Of a stretch of 64,000 bases of DNA, positions 39,413 to 51,479 are shown in pieces. Position numbers and translations under genes: made by a program. Location of the stretch: the NCBI RefSeq assembly GCF_047496725.1, contig NC_132970.1, positions 19,680,001-19,744,000 on the forward strand, read 5' to 3'. Positions within the stretch are counted from its first letter, which is position 1. Each line of letters opens with the position of its first letter. This DNA is from Anoplolepis gracilipes. Its lineage: Eukaryota > Arthropoda > Insecta > Hymenoptera > Formicidae. The notes beneath the pieces are model-generated. The model did not search any database and was not told the origin of the DNA. It saw only the letters and a list, made by a program, of their open reading frames with translations.

Positions 39413-40346
39413 CTTAATGTTTAAGATGGTTAACATTTTATTTTCGTATGTTCAGCTTCTCTTCTTGGAGTGATTATGTTATTGATCTGTCAAAATGTTG
39501 CCAAGGCAGACGAAGTACCAGCGTTCTTCCTCAAAATAGCAAAAATACCTACTTTGCCTCGAGTGGGGCGTAGCGGAAAATTTGAAAATTTTTTTTACAA
39601 AGCCGAAAAGCATATACCTCGGATTGGTAGAAATATGAACACTCAGCAGGTATCTGTTTCTTTCTCTTTTATTAAAGTTAATAAAATTATTATATAATCT
39701 TTCTCTTATGGCACATTGTATACATTCTGAAGATTTCTTAATGATCATATTGAATAATACTTGATTTCTGCATTTTAATCAACCAATTGTCTATCACTAT
39801 AGGACCAGCAAGATACTTACAGTTTAAATAAACGTCGTATAAATTATCCCGCGAAAGGTTAGATCAATTGATATTTCTTCATATATGTATGACCGAATAA
39901 CACATATAACATGTATTATTTTTTATTATCATTAATCAGAAGAATGGTCTTGGCAAAACTTTCCACTTGCCATTGAAGGTCCGAGGGAGCTATGGCGAGC
40001 ATTAGCCGGATATTCAAGAGATGCTGGTGATGAGTAAGTTTGATTATAGAAACCACATTATACGAAACAAAAATATTTAATGTTCTCTCTCTTTCGAATA
40101 ATTTATAATACTTTCAAGAATATTATTATTTCTAAAACTGTATGAAATATAACATTTGAAATAATTATTGAAAAACAAAAAACATTTTTTACTTTATATA
40201 ATTATTTCAACATATTTTCGACAATGTAAGGTATTATTAATGTTATATCAATGTTCACAATGTACTTAATTCGTTCAAGTATCGAGAACGAAGTATGGCA
40301 GAGGAAAAAAAGAACCGAAACTGGAGTGACCACGCAAGCAAAATAA
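39218..40346 (+). CDS. ETH: Ecdysis-triggering hormone precursor
   Basis: Encodes a 153-residue preprohormone. Coding exons are 39218-39269, 39456-39649, 39803-39857, 39940-40033 and 40280-40346; all junctions are GT-AG and in phase. The N-terminus has a hydrophobic core, HASLLGVIMLLICQNVAKA, and the likely cleavage follows Ala35. ETH1 is DEVPAFFLKIAKIPTLPRV (36-54) followed by Gly-Arg. ETH2 is SGKFENFFYKAEKHIPRI (57-74) followed by Gly-Arg. Both therefore end as PRX-amides and are released at single arginines. The rest, from NMNTQQ on, has a KRR site (92-94) and an acidic tail rich in Trp, with no second amidation motif. In other insects ETH is released from epitracheal Inka cells and starts the ecdysis motor programme through the ETH receptor. 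The exon-2 ATG-ATG pair gives the start; the first was used. The assignment rests on the FFLK-IAK...PRV motif. Confidence 0.95.
39371..39412. repeat. (TA)n plus poly-T tract in ETH intron
   Basis: A TA run followed by about 18 T residues, inside the short intron between the first two coding exons of ETH and about 45 bp before the acceptor. Confidence 0.9.
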
Positions 40347-40620
40347 CATAAACAACAATAACAATTCTTCATCGCTTTGGAAACGCTAAATGTTATTCGT
40401 TATCGTTATATGGCCTTTGCTGAGCTATGTGGTGACGGGAAATAATAAAAAATAATAAATATTATCTTAATACAAACTGTCGTTTCGCTTTCATTCTTCT
40501 TTTTTGCGTTGGAGAGAATTTGCCTGACTAAACAACTAATCCTTTTAATCAAGTCATAATTTTTTGTGACAATATTATACACTGCAATGATATGCACATA
40601 AAAGTTTAAAATTCATAAAA

Positions 40621-40626
40621 AATAAA
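40621..40626 (+). terminator. ETH polyadenylation signal (candidate)
   Basis: AATAAA about 275 bp after the ETH stop codon. A+T-rich context makes chance matches common. Confidence 0.4.
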
Positions 40627-42989
40627 TTAGCTGTTTAAAATGCAGAGTCTCAAATATGTTTCATATACAAACAAATTTATTGATTGTGTTAATCAATGTA
40701 TAAATATTTACCTCTGATAATAATAAAATCTAAAAATTTTCTGAAAACCCTGACATTTTGTCTTCTTTTATTTCTGCTATTCCTTAATCCAAAAAATTCT
40801 AAACCATTTTTATTATAATTCATTTTATATATTATATATGTTATTGCATATAAAGAAATATTATTTTGAACGTAATTAATCTATTTTTATCTTTACAAAT
40901 TAACACGAGATTGTATGCGATTCGCGAAATTCGCAAACAGCTGCTTTTATATATACAATTCACGTTCTGCAGTTAAAAAGAAAAAACTTTTCAACCGTTA
41001 CAACATTATGTCGAGTTGATATTTGAAGAATCGATCGAAAAATAACGGTACGCGAAGTTACACCAGCTTGGATATTACAAGCAAAGAATCTTTGTCCATC
41101 TTTATTTTATTTTCAACTAACATACAGCATGCTGTACGCATGTGTTATTTATTTATTTTACTGTTTTATTTCTGTTATATATTTTACTATATTATTAATA
41201 AATATCAACAGAAAAATAATTTATAACAATCTTCTAAGTTATTAATTAACACTTGTTAAATAAATTTTATTTAATTAAATGTATAAAATACTTTAAAAAT
41301 TATTTTTCTCGGCGACATTTTTTTACTTCTCAAATCTTCACAAAGTTTTGTCTACAAGATTTTTATTTAATAGATTTTATAGATTTCGAAATTGACCTTT
41401 ATATGTTTTTCATAATTAATCCATATATTATATTTTGTATAAGCATCTGTATATTTTTCTCTTTTCATAAGATTACCACTGCAATCAAATCGATTACTAT
41501 ACTTAGGAAGGACTAACATTTTTGTTGCAAGGCGTCTCGAGCGACAGTTGTTGCTTTAAAATTACAGATGCGAATCCCTCTTTTTCGAGTCAGTTGTTAT
41601 GTGTCAGTATGTGACAAATAATAATTTGCGCTAACATTACCGAAAACGTAATAACTGAGAAAGAATCGATATAATCGATAATTTAACTGATGTGAATATA
41701 TGTAATGGAATGTAACAGGCAGGCTGGTGTAAGAGATATGGCGATCGATACTGTCTGAGTTAAACGCTTTGAAAGGTAAAGCTATCCTTATTTCTCATGA
41801 CATCGACATTTGCGTAAAACCTGGTCTGGACACTTTCTTTCAAATGCACGCAGCTTTTCGAAACAAGAACTATATATACGCATGATCTTTTGAGCGATAA
41901 AAAAGATGTTTTGCATATCTAAATTTTTTTTCAAATAATTCAATATATGTTATCATTATATTCAAATATTTACTTTATTATTTTCAATAATGTATGATAC
42001 ATGGAGATAATGCTAAAATATTTCCATAATTAATATCATATATAAACTTTTAAATAACATACAAAATTACTAATTAATAGTATTAATAATGTGATTCGAT
42101 AACGTTTGGCTAAAGCAAGATCGAAACATGAATGTGTAATTTCGTATCTTCCGATGAACTGCGCCGTTACATGGCACGTATCACCGCGAGGCGTTATTTA
42201 ATGCACATCTACAAGATATTGACGGAGGTCGATGTGTAATGTGCAACAACATAAGCATAAATAAATAAGAAAGTGGATTTATATGAACGAAACAACGAGG
42301 CGTTTTCACATGAAAGCAAACGCGTGGCCTCCTCCGGTCGTCACGATCGCTCCTTATTAGAGCCAACTTAGACCCCGTATGGAATAGAAGCGGTTATGAT
42401 AATGAAGGGGTGGAACCTCTCCTGATCATGTGATCATTTCTATCACATTACGATTTACGCGTAGGTGGACTGGATCGCAACGATGAAGGAAGAGTCGTCC
42501 CACATCTCGACTTCCGTAAGATAAATGTTCCTCGCATCTGCCGTCGATAAATTTCCTTGCGGTTCTTATATCATGAGAAAAATGACACTTTCAGCTTCAA
42601 GCCAAATCGATAGAACTACCCTGGAAATTTCCATCATTCTCTTCTCAGCACGTTTTATGTGATAGAAGGAAAGATTATTATTTTTTCCTTTTGCGCGTTT
42701 TCTATTTATAATATTAAATTCATCCTAAGTTTATAAAAAAAATATATAATTTTTTTTCAACTTTAAAATTTTTTTAATATTTTGATCTTATTGATTGGTT
42801 CTTCTCTTTGACATTTTTATTTTATTCAAAATGAGCTAAGTGATAATTACATCATGCAAAATGTAAGTAAGAGTAAAACTATTTTTTTATTGTTTATAAT
42901 TTTATAATATTTTAAAATATATTTTTTTCAATTTTATATAATGTAAAATATCGACGTAGAAATATATAATGATTGAAATGATTAGTAAC
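40627..42989. other. Intergenic, no gene seen
   Basis: Mostly A+T-rich DNA downstream of ETH, with a G+C-richer patch at about 42120-42560. Open frames at 41023-41226 and 41253-41516 are compositionally biased (Phe, Ile, Tyr, Lys) and show no domain. I see no supported gene. Confidence 0.55.
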
Positions 42990-43232
42990 CTAAGGTTGTC
43001 CAACGTTAAAACTCAAGATGTCGCCAGTCAAAGCTGTTTGATGTATATATTTGAAGAAGACATCACTAGGTAGCGCCATTGATTCATCAAATAAGCATTC
43101 TGTACCATTGGTTGCTTCTCGTAACAATAAATTGTTGTAATTACAATAATTCTTGTCTTTAAAGCGATGCTTTGTGTTTAAGACCCACCGCCCCGCAACC
43201 GGTAATTTTAATTCATTGTGCGGTAACCACAA
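42990..43232 (-). pseudogene. Unrecognised 80-codon ORF, possible gene remnant
   Basis: An open frame on the minus strand lacks an ATG at its start (it opens at TTG) and has an in-frame TGA two codons upstream. It ends at a TAG at 42990-42992. It includes LLREATNGTECLFDESMALP and GDILSFNVGQP, a composition more protein-like than the surrounding random frames. I do not recognise the family. It could be the last exon of a gene, a decayed copy, or chance. The sequence upstream (43233-43340) shows stops in all frames I checked. Confidence 0.25.
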
Positions 43233-43259
43233 GGCGATTCACTCTCTTGTCATGATGAC

Positions 43260-43940
43260 CTAAATCCCAACAAGATTATCGGAAGCAGAATTTTTCTCCT
43301 TCATCGCCATATCAGAACTCTGTCTCTTTTGGACAACTTTAATGATTGAAGAATTTATTTATATTAAATAGAAAAAGAGAAAAAGAGATTTCTGATTATA
43401 TCAATCAATTTCTATGAAAAGTATAGACAAATAAACAAACAGAAGCTTAAAGATACACAATAGATATAAGTATATCTTATAGTTTCAATTTTTAGCTAAA
43501 TATAGTCGTACGTATAGCTCTGTTTACGTTTTAAGGCAAGTATAGCTCTTAACTCCAATTGTTTTGTGATTTGACGCAACTATAGGTTCGATTATCTACA
43601 GGTAGTAGTTACCCGATTGTAGAACGATGTAGATTATCTCCTATGTATCTTTTTCCTATCTCAAAAAGTATTATCACAACTATTCATATAAAAGACATTT
43701 ATATATGTATGATTTTTCGCAAAGATTTACTATATAGATAACGGTAATGATATAAATATTGTTATGCCTAAAAAAAATGATAAATTCTTGTAAACACAGT
43801 AATTTTTGCATCGGTATCTCCCGCCGCGATAAAGCATTACTCAATTGTAATAATTATTCTCCCTCTCGCTTAATAATAGATATATAAATCCCGCAGCGAT
43901 ATCCCTCCACTATATACGTTGTAATTAAACTCGGTGCGCG
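43260..43940. other. Intergenic, no gene seen
   Basis: A+T-rich sequence between the unrecognised ORF and the CpG-rich island. No coding frame or transposon signature was noted. Confidence 0.5.
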
Positions 43941-44530
43941 TCTCAATATTCCTTAAAACTGCCACATCGGTGCGCCAACTTTCCAAATAATTATCCCGCG
44001 TATTATTTATTTAATTCAGCTAATTGCGCGCCGAACGTACATTCGCGAGAGCACGAGAGCACGAGAACCCTTTAGCGGAACATCCTCGCGCGTTCCCGTA
44101 TTTTCGCCTCGCATTTTTTCTATAGTAATCGCGCGCGATGCATAATTCGCACGTGCACGAAACGTCGTTTTCTCCGCCGCTTTCCTCGGCCACGTGCGGT
44201 TTCCGTGCGGCGATTTTTCCGCGGTCGCTTTCCCCCGCGGCGCTGCGTGCCTCCCATTTTGCGAGATGCATCTCTCGAGGATACCTATACGATTCCGCCG
44301 ACACGTCGACACGACGGACGAGTATGTATTATGCATCGTGTGCGACGCGGAGCGGCCGCGGGTTTGCACGTAGCAATTTACGGAAACCGCACGTAACGCG
44401 CGCTCCGAGCCGAGTCGAGCCAACACGAGCGAACGTTTCCACGGAGTGTTATGTAACGGATCGACGTTGGATCGACGGCCCAAGTAACTGTATTTTCGAA
44501 GAAGCGACCAGTCCAAGCGAAATCATCTAA
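43940..44530. promoter_or_regulatory. CpG-rich island, candidate promoter or 5' exon
   Basis: A sharply G+C-rich and CpG-rich block of about 600 bp in A+T-rich surroundings. Long open frames exist on both strands at once, as expected when stop codons are scarce through composition. On the plus strand it ends at TCTAAG followed by GTAAAA, a fair splice donor. It may be the noncoding first exon or promoter of a gene lying to the right. There is no direct evidence of transcription. Confidence 0.35.
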
Positions 44531-44799
44531 GGTAAAAGACTTAGCCTTAAGGATGATAGAGGATAGAGATATTGATAACTTTTATAGAGTTACTGAGATT
44601 TTTTTAAATTATTTGAATATTTGGAATAAATTATTCCCAAAATACATTTAAACTACTTTCTTCTTAATAATTAATATTGCAATTTATTAAATATTTTAGT
44701 TTGTTAAGATTATGTATTTGGCTTCCTCTGGCTATTAATAGCATCACATGTTTCAGCCATTCAATGCAATTGAATGTGCTTTAGAACCATTTACGACAG

Positions 44800-45243
44800 T
44801 GACCGCACAGAAAAAATGATATTCTCTTCAGAATATTTCACTTATTTTTATAATCTCTAAAATAAACGCCAAAAGGATCTTCCTAGTTTAAGAGAGAAAT
44901 CCTCTAAGAGTAGAGTAGTTTTAAATATTCTTAACATGTAAAAATATACTGGTGAAAGAGAGAACGGTATATTTTCTTATCATTATATTACTTAATATTT
45001 AAGATTATATTATATTAATTACAATGATAATAAAAATGAATTTTACAAATGAACATTTGCTATTTATTAAAACTTTGACAGGTCAAATATTTAGTTTTTA
45101 CTTAATTTAAAAATAAGATATTTAAAAGAAATATCAGTATAAAAAAGAAAATATCCTCATTTATTAAGAATATCTATTAAAAGGAATATCTATTTTCCTT
45201 ATAAAGTCTACATTTCAAAAACATAATTTTTTCAGTGCGGTCA
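44800..45243. mobile_element. MITE with 18-bp TIRs (TGACCGCAC...)
   Basis: The left end TGACCGCACAGAAAAAAT and the reverse complement of the right end, TGACCGCACTGAAAAAAT, match at 17 of 18 positions. The element is 444 bp and A+T-rich inside, with no transposase frame. No clear target duplication is visible at these borders. It is a nonautonomous DNA transposon by structure; the superfamily is not assigned. Confidence 0.7.
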
Positions 45244-45880
45244 TTAGCATATATATGTATTTTCATTATTATAATCTGAGTACATTGTATCGCTAAAGGT
45301 TAAGATGTTGATATTTATGAATTATTGAATTGCACTTTAAAATAAAAAATGCCACGTGGTGACAGTTTTTATACAAGTCATCGCGTTGACTTTAGATCAG
45401 CAGTTTGTACAATGTTGCGTGAGAGGCAATTTTCTCAGTCGCATTTAATAATCTATTCAAATGACCGATTATTACATTTTGGCCTTGATGTTTTGCACCA
45501 TTCGGGAATGAAAATAATACGTTGGAAACACGATCTTTGTAGGTGGCGAGTGAACGTTGCAGTTGTTCTCTCATTCTATCACATAATTGTATTTAAAATT
45601 TATTGTTTTGTAAATAAAAATATGTTTCTTTTTAATCGAAAAGTTCAGTTATTTATCAGTAGCAATAAAATTAATTCACGTATTAATATTATATAATTAT
45701 TAATATAGTTTACGAAGAAGCGATACATGTACTTTTATTAATAATCATAACATTATTTGAAAAGAAGATTACCATATCACAGATCAATATCCTAAGATTT
45801 TGCTTATTTTAACATTTAAAGTTTTATTTTATCTCTACATTACAAATGTCAAATATAATTAAATAAACTGAAAATATCAT
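45244..45880. other. Intergenic, no gene seen
   Basis: A plus-strand frame at 45349-45696 is open for 115 codons. Its minus-strand shadow is also open, and no domain is recognisable. The remainder is A+T-rich. Confidence 0.45.
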
Positions 45881-47200
45881 AATTGATTGTGCCTTTGAAA
45901 AATCACTGCAGCATACAATATACAGAAAAAATGGAGTTGGCCACGGAGAAGCGAGTGCTGGCGGAAAAACGACGCGGGGCAGGGGGTCATGCTAGCAGGA
46001 AGGTCTTCGAGGCGGAAGTTGCATGGCCAGCGCGAACAATGCATATGTCCCGCGAGCGGTCGTTTAATAACCCTGATTTGCCGTTTATACAGCAGGTTGG
46101 TGGAGGAGGTGGAGGTGGAGGTGGACGGCGGGAGATACGGAGGAATGGAGAGAGGAGGCGGAGGGTGCTGATGATGGTACAAGAGGGTGAGCATCGGGAT
46201 CGCGCGCAACAACCGTACATAATCACGTAATGCGGTTATCATGCCAATTGCGTAAATATTTGAGCCAATTTGTGGCATGCAACGGATTCGCTCTCCTCGA
46301 TCCGTAGCTTCACGAGAGAGAGAAAGAGAGACCACCGCCCGATCGGAGCGACCCATTACGTCCAACTTGTTGGCGTTTGCCGACTGCCGACCCGTCGGTC
46401 CCGTCTTTTTCTATCTCTCAATTTTCCCTTATTCTCTATTTCCTTCCCGTTTCTTACATCTCGTCTGTCCGGATGCCGACGGAGGAACAAAGAAGCAACC
46501 AACTGCCACGCGCAGAAACCGCGGCGGAAATGTTCCGCTTGCGGTAGTCTCTGATCGCAGTACTTTTTTAGTAATTATTTGACGTATACGTTAAGATTCG
46601 AATATTATACGATATTGTGATATTTTAATGTTATGTGCATTAACATTTGAACATATATTAATTTAGTTAATTTAATTTAACAGAGTAATGTGTGAAATAT
46701 TTGAATAAAATTGTTATGTTTCTCATGGATATATATGTATATATTACGTAACAAATATCGAACGAAAAATCTCAACTTTGTAGGCTTTTCTGAATGGGAC
46801 CGGTTTTATTTCCGACGAAACGCCGGAATCAAGAGTACGAGAAAAATACGGGAGAAAGAGGGAAGGGATCGGACGGGAGAGGAACTGGCGCCTCTTCCAA
46901 AGCACGTAATCGTTATACGTGGTTGTATGTTGCCAACCAGCCAGAATCCAGTTCCTGGTACTTGGCTTCGGCCGTAGATTCGGGCTTCCACTCTTGCGTG
47001 TATCCGTTTGTCCGCTAGTCCCTCTGTCCGCGTGCCGCCCTCTCATCCACGCAGGTAGAACAGGCGGGCAGCCGCGGATCAATTAGGCGAGTGCACAAGT
47101 GTGGACCTTATAAGCGTGCAGGAACCGCCGACTTCCTTTCGGATAGACTTATGTGAAAGTCGAGCTGATTCAACGGCATAGGATACGATCCTCCGCTTGT
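45880..47200. promoter_or_regulatory. G+C-richer regulatory-looking region
   Basis: Two blocks, about 45930-46560 and 46790-47200, are purine-rich or CpG-rich. The first includes a GGA/GGT triplet run at about 46090-46130 and a GA-rich stretch near 46310-46330. Overlapping open frames on both strands reflect composition, not genes. This kind of sequence is common at insect promoters and 5' UTRs, but no start site could be fixed. Confidence 0.3.
46094..46130. repeat. GGA/GGT trinucleotide repeat
   Basis: Short GGAGGT-type run. It produces the poly-Gly and poly-Pro frames seen on the two strands. Confidence 0.8.
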
Positions 47201-49343
47201 AATCATCTCTGTTGTGATAAGAGAATTTTATAACGTATTCATGATAATCTGATTATCTTGCTACTAAGTATATTAAGAAGAAATATTAATTCTTTGAAGA
47301 TTATATGGATATATCATTAATATATCATTAATTGGACATCCTGAATCCTCTTGATTCTTGGCAGACTCATCGATCGACTTCAATAGAAACGCGTAAAGAA
47401 GGTCGGAAGGTCGCCGCATACAAGGTGTCATCCTGCGACGGTCATTATGCATTTCAACTGTTGTCTTCTCATCGGCGTAACGCGTTCAGAAGCGTGTGAA
47501 GAAGACATGGCGCGAGAATAGGGAGCAGAAAAAGTGGCGAGAAGTTGAAGAGCAGGAACAGAGGCGCCTTGTCATGCCGTGTAATGACGGCGGAGATGCA
47601 CGGCGTCTCCCGTTGGGAGAGAGAGGTAGAAACCCGATGAGAGAACGGGAAAAAGGAAAAGAAGCAATCACCGTCCTTTATCTTTTTGCTGAGATGGAGC
47701 CTCCTCAGTTGCAGAATCGAGAGATACTCCTGCTACTGTCGATCTTGTTCTCTTATTGTTTCGTACTTGCCGTTTTACTATTATTGAAACAAATTTTTTA
47801 CTCTGCTTTTCCTTTCCCACGTGAATATCGATTCATAAACATTTTTGAGTATTATAACTTAATATATTGAATGTTCAATGTATATCAATTCCAATTTAAA
47901 TTTTTTTTTGTTTTATAATTTCGTCGTAAAACGAGAATTAACACATTATGCAAAAATATAATATTCTACAAAAGGTCTATTAATAAAAATGATATGTAAT
48001 ATATTTAAAATACGATAATTTTTTTTATCGTTGGCTTTACAAATCTCTTATATTGTACAACTTTATAATTTTTCTGGTTCCCCTAATTTTCTTTCTCTTT
48101 CCTCGAAGCTTTTAAAATCCATAGACGACCTTGGAAATAATGACTAAAAGAACGTTATCGTACTGATATTATCGAGTGCGGGCAATTAATGGTTCTGTGA
48201 AAAACATGAATGAAAGAAAGCAACATAGCGCCTGACTCGGCACATTAGTCGTCGACAGGAAATGACTCCGAAGATGACGTTTCCTTCGAGAGAAAAAAAA
48301 AAAAGAATCTTCGAAAGTCGGTCCCTTTTCTTGAAAGTAATTATTTTGAAGAGGGAGTGGCAATTTAGCGTTGGGATCCTCTTAGAGTTTACTTTAGTTG
48401 TCAATTTATGCCATTAATTTTGGATTCTCAGTGAAAACGCATTCGTCTCTCTTTCCAGATTTATTGAAAATTTCACTACTGACAATGAGAACCAGAAAGC
48501 TTAATTTTTTTTAATTCTTTATTTATTTAATTATATATTTTTTTCAATTATCTAAGACAAATACATTTCGTTTTTTTCCAAAATTATAAAGATAAAATCA
48601 CAATTTATAATTATAATTTATAGTTATAATTTTTATTCTTTAACATTTTATCTTTTATATAATGATATATAAATCATTTCTATTTAGGAAGAAATCATAA
48701 AATACCAAAATATCTCTGTTTTCTACACACAAGTCATTATCGTTAAAGTAATCGGCCCATTGATCGATTCATAAATTCTTAGGAGAATAAAACAGTAGCC
48801 AAAACGAATTTCTTAATATTACTGAATCTTTGGGAAGTCATGTCGTAATTTCTCGAGACGCTTTAGAGTGTCAAATCGCACGTTTCTATGATGTCTCTTT
48901 AAAAAAAGGAAGAACATTATCTCACAGAATTTATATCGGACCCAAATCGATAAAACGGACATTAATGAGGCCATCGAATCGGTTTTCATTGCTGTGGCGA
49001 AAGAAACTATCGGCTGCATCTTTTCTCTTCTCACTTCTCGTGAGAAATAGCACTAAGTCTTTGCAAGAGAACCGCCCAAAAAGGAATGAAGAGATTGTAG
49101 ATCTTCAGATTACATACTATCTTCAAGTCAACCGATCGTGTTTTTTAAATCAAATAAATATTAAAGAAATTTAATTGCACTACAAAACACTTTACTAAAA
49201 ATAAGCAAATTATTGTTTTTATGATACAGATTGCTATATGACTGATTGTATCACACATAATTAAATTAAATTAATTTTACTTTTTTCTTTAATTATGTCA
49301 AATTAAGAAATACATTATTGCTGTTTGGCATTAAAAGTTTCGT
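47200..49343. other. Intergenic, no gene seen
   Basis: Mixed A+T-rich DNA. Open frames at 47496-47870 (charged N-terminus then a hydrophobic stretch) and 48830-49174 lack recognisable domains and are overlapped by open frames on the other strand, so I did not call them genes. Confidence 0.5.
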
Positions 49344-49617
49344 ATTATTTTTAGATATATTGCAAATTGCAAAAAGTATGGAAGTAAATATTTAGTTTAC
49401 AAAATAATAGTTAAATATTTAAAAAAGATTATTCTTAATAAGAATACATGGTTTTAATAAGAATATATCTTATTATAAAATAACATATATATATATATTC
49501 TTATTAAAAACATGTATTCTTATTAAGAATAATCCTTTTTAAATATTTAACTATTATTTTGTAAACTAAATATTTACTTCCATACTTTTTGCAATTTGCA
49601 ATATATCTAAAAGTAAT
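49344..49617. mobile_element. Palindromic fold-back (MITE-like) element
   Basis: The left end ATTATTTTTAGATATATTGC and the right end (reverse complement ATTACTTTTAGATATATTGC) differ at one position. The complementarity continues inward through the whole ~120 bp of each arm, including the TATGGAAGTAAATATTTAG stretch. The centre is a short TA repeat. A TA microsatellite (49626-49676) abuts the right edge. No coding capacity. Confidence 0.75.
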
Positions 49618-49625
49618 ACATACAT

Positions 49626-49626
49626 A

Positions 49627-49676
<50 letters not shown>
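49626..49676. repeat. (TA)n microsatellite
   Basis: TA run immediately right of the palindromic element. Confidence 0.95.
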
Positions 49677-49682
<6 letters not shown>

Positions 49683-50837
49683 TAATTTATCTTATTATAA
49701 GATTATTACAGAATATTATATATCTTATTAAAAAGAATATTCTTTTAATAAAAATATTCTTATTAAAAAAAGAAAGAACAATATATTAAAAAATGACATT
49801 TATAAAGAGATAAAAAAAGTAGATGATAATCAGTGAAAAGAAATGATCGAATTCGGATGAGTACCACTCGATAAACCCCCCCATAGTGAGTGTACAAGAT
49901 ATAGGCATAGGCGTTAAATGAAATTAGCACGGTGTTTAGTTAAGTTAGTCGGTTCGTTTATATATAATATAACCGATCCTATAGGTTATAAATTATTCTG
50001 GAATGACTTGCATCGAAGCGGATAGCTGGGGTAGTGAGGAAGAAGAAGAAAAGAAAAACTCGGCTCGAATAAATTCCAAGTTAGAAAGAAAAAGACAGCA
50101 CGGTCGAAGACAGTAAAGCAATGCGAAGCTATCATATATATTAAGAAACATAATTTGTTTCGTCAACGCGATAATTTTATTAATATAGTGCCTAATACTT
50201 TAATCCGAGGCTTAGTACTATATAAATTTTGAGATATATATATACATATATGAAAGTAAGAAGATAAAAATAGATGTTAGAAGTTTAAAATTAAAACACA
50301 CAGTTGTAAAATATTTATACGTAAAAACTTAGCATTGTTTTAATTTTACTAATTATTGATAAAAATATGACTGCTTCGAATCGCATCATTAATTTCTCTT
50401 TTGCAATAATTCTTTAACAATAATTATTTCACAAAATAAGAAGCGTTACAACATCCGGAATTACAGAGAGTCCATCATAACTATAGTTTAAGAAACGAAA
50501 AAAAAACGACCGTTGGGAAGGCGTGAAACGTTGGCGCCTGGCGCTCGAAAGAGAAAAAGGGATTCAACATCTCATAAAGAAAGGTAAGACAGGACTATGA
50601 AAGTTTAGTCCATCTTAATGCTTTGAAAGTAAAAAAACTAATGCCCAAAAAATTTTACTCTCATGAAATTTTGAACAACAATATCAATAATTTCCATTAT
50701 TACTATATCTCAATATAGCTCAGCATAAAGAAAATTTGAAATATAATACTATTAGCATTAAAAACATGGGCTAGTTGTACAATAATGTACAAAAAAATGT
50801 TTATACAAGACTCAAACAATATTATTAATAACAATAT
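49677..50837. other. Intergenic, no gene seen
   Basis: A+T-rich DNA between the palindromic element and the large inverted repeat. No coding frame or RNA gene was recognised. Confidence 0.5.
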
Positions 50838-51479
50838 AATTTTTACCAATATAAATCTTGTTCGCGTTTATCAATCAACATTTTCTACTAAAAACTAATT
50901 CATTTACTACATCGATTCTCAATTCATTATACGCATTTTATTTTAAATAAAGTTTAAATTAAAAAATCCTTTTAATTAACAAAAAAAATTTTTATTTATT
51001 TTGTTAATATTTTTAATAGAAAAGATAAGTGGGAAAACCCATTGGCATGGATTTTATCCAAAAAAATGTGGCATTTTATAAACCCTGTTTTTAAATGTAA
51101 CTTAAACGCACACGAATATCAATTTTTATCTAACTAGAGCTCTTTTTAACTGTAACTATTTTTTTATCGCATAATATTTTAAACTTTCCTTATGTTTATA
51201 TCAATATTTGTAGAGTATAGTGCTATACTATTAGCTTTATACTCGCGTGTGTTTATTCAGTCTGTTTATTTTTCTTTACGTGTGGATAGGTGCAAGCGAT
51301 CGTCGAGAGTTGTCTATGATCGTCATAAACTATCATAAAGGAAAATGTTATATAGTAAATAATTAATAATATTAATAAAATATATAATTAAAAAAGTCTA
51401 GCTTCTGTTATAGACAAAAATTAAAATACTATTACAATCTACGATTTTTGCAAATATCTTTCTCCGTGTATCTTACCTG

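Noticed and set aside
45349..45696. 115-codon plus-strand frame considered as a transposase fragment
   Set aside because: No catalytic motif or family resemblance could be named, and both strands are partly open.
47496..47870. 124-codon plus-strand frame with charged N-terminus and hydrophobic segment
   Set aside because: No homology recognised, overlapped by an antisense frame, and the hydrophobic part follows A+T-rich composition.
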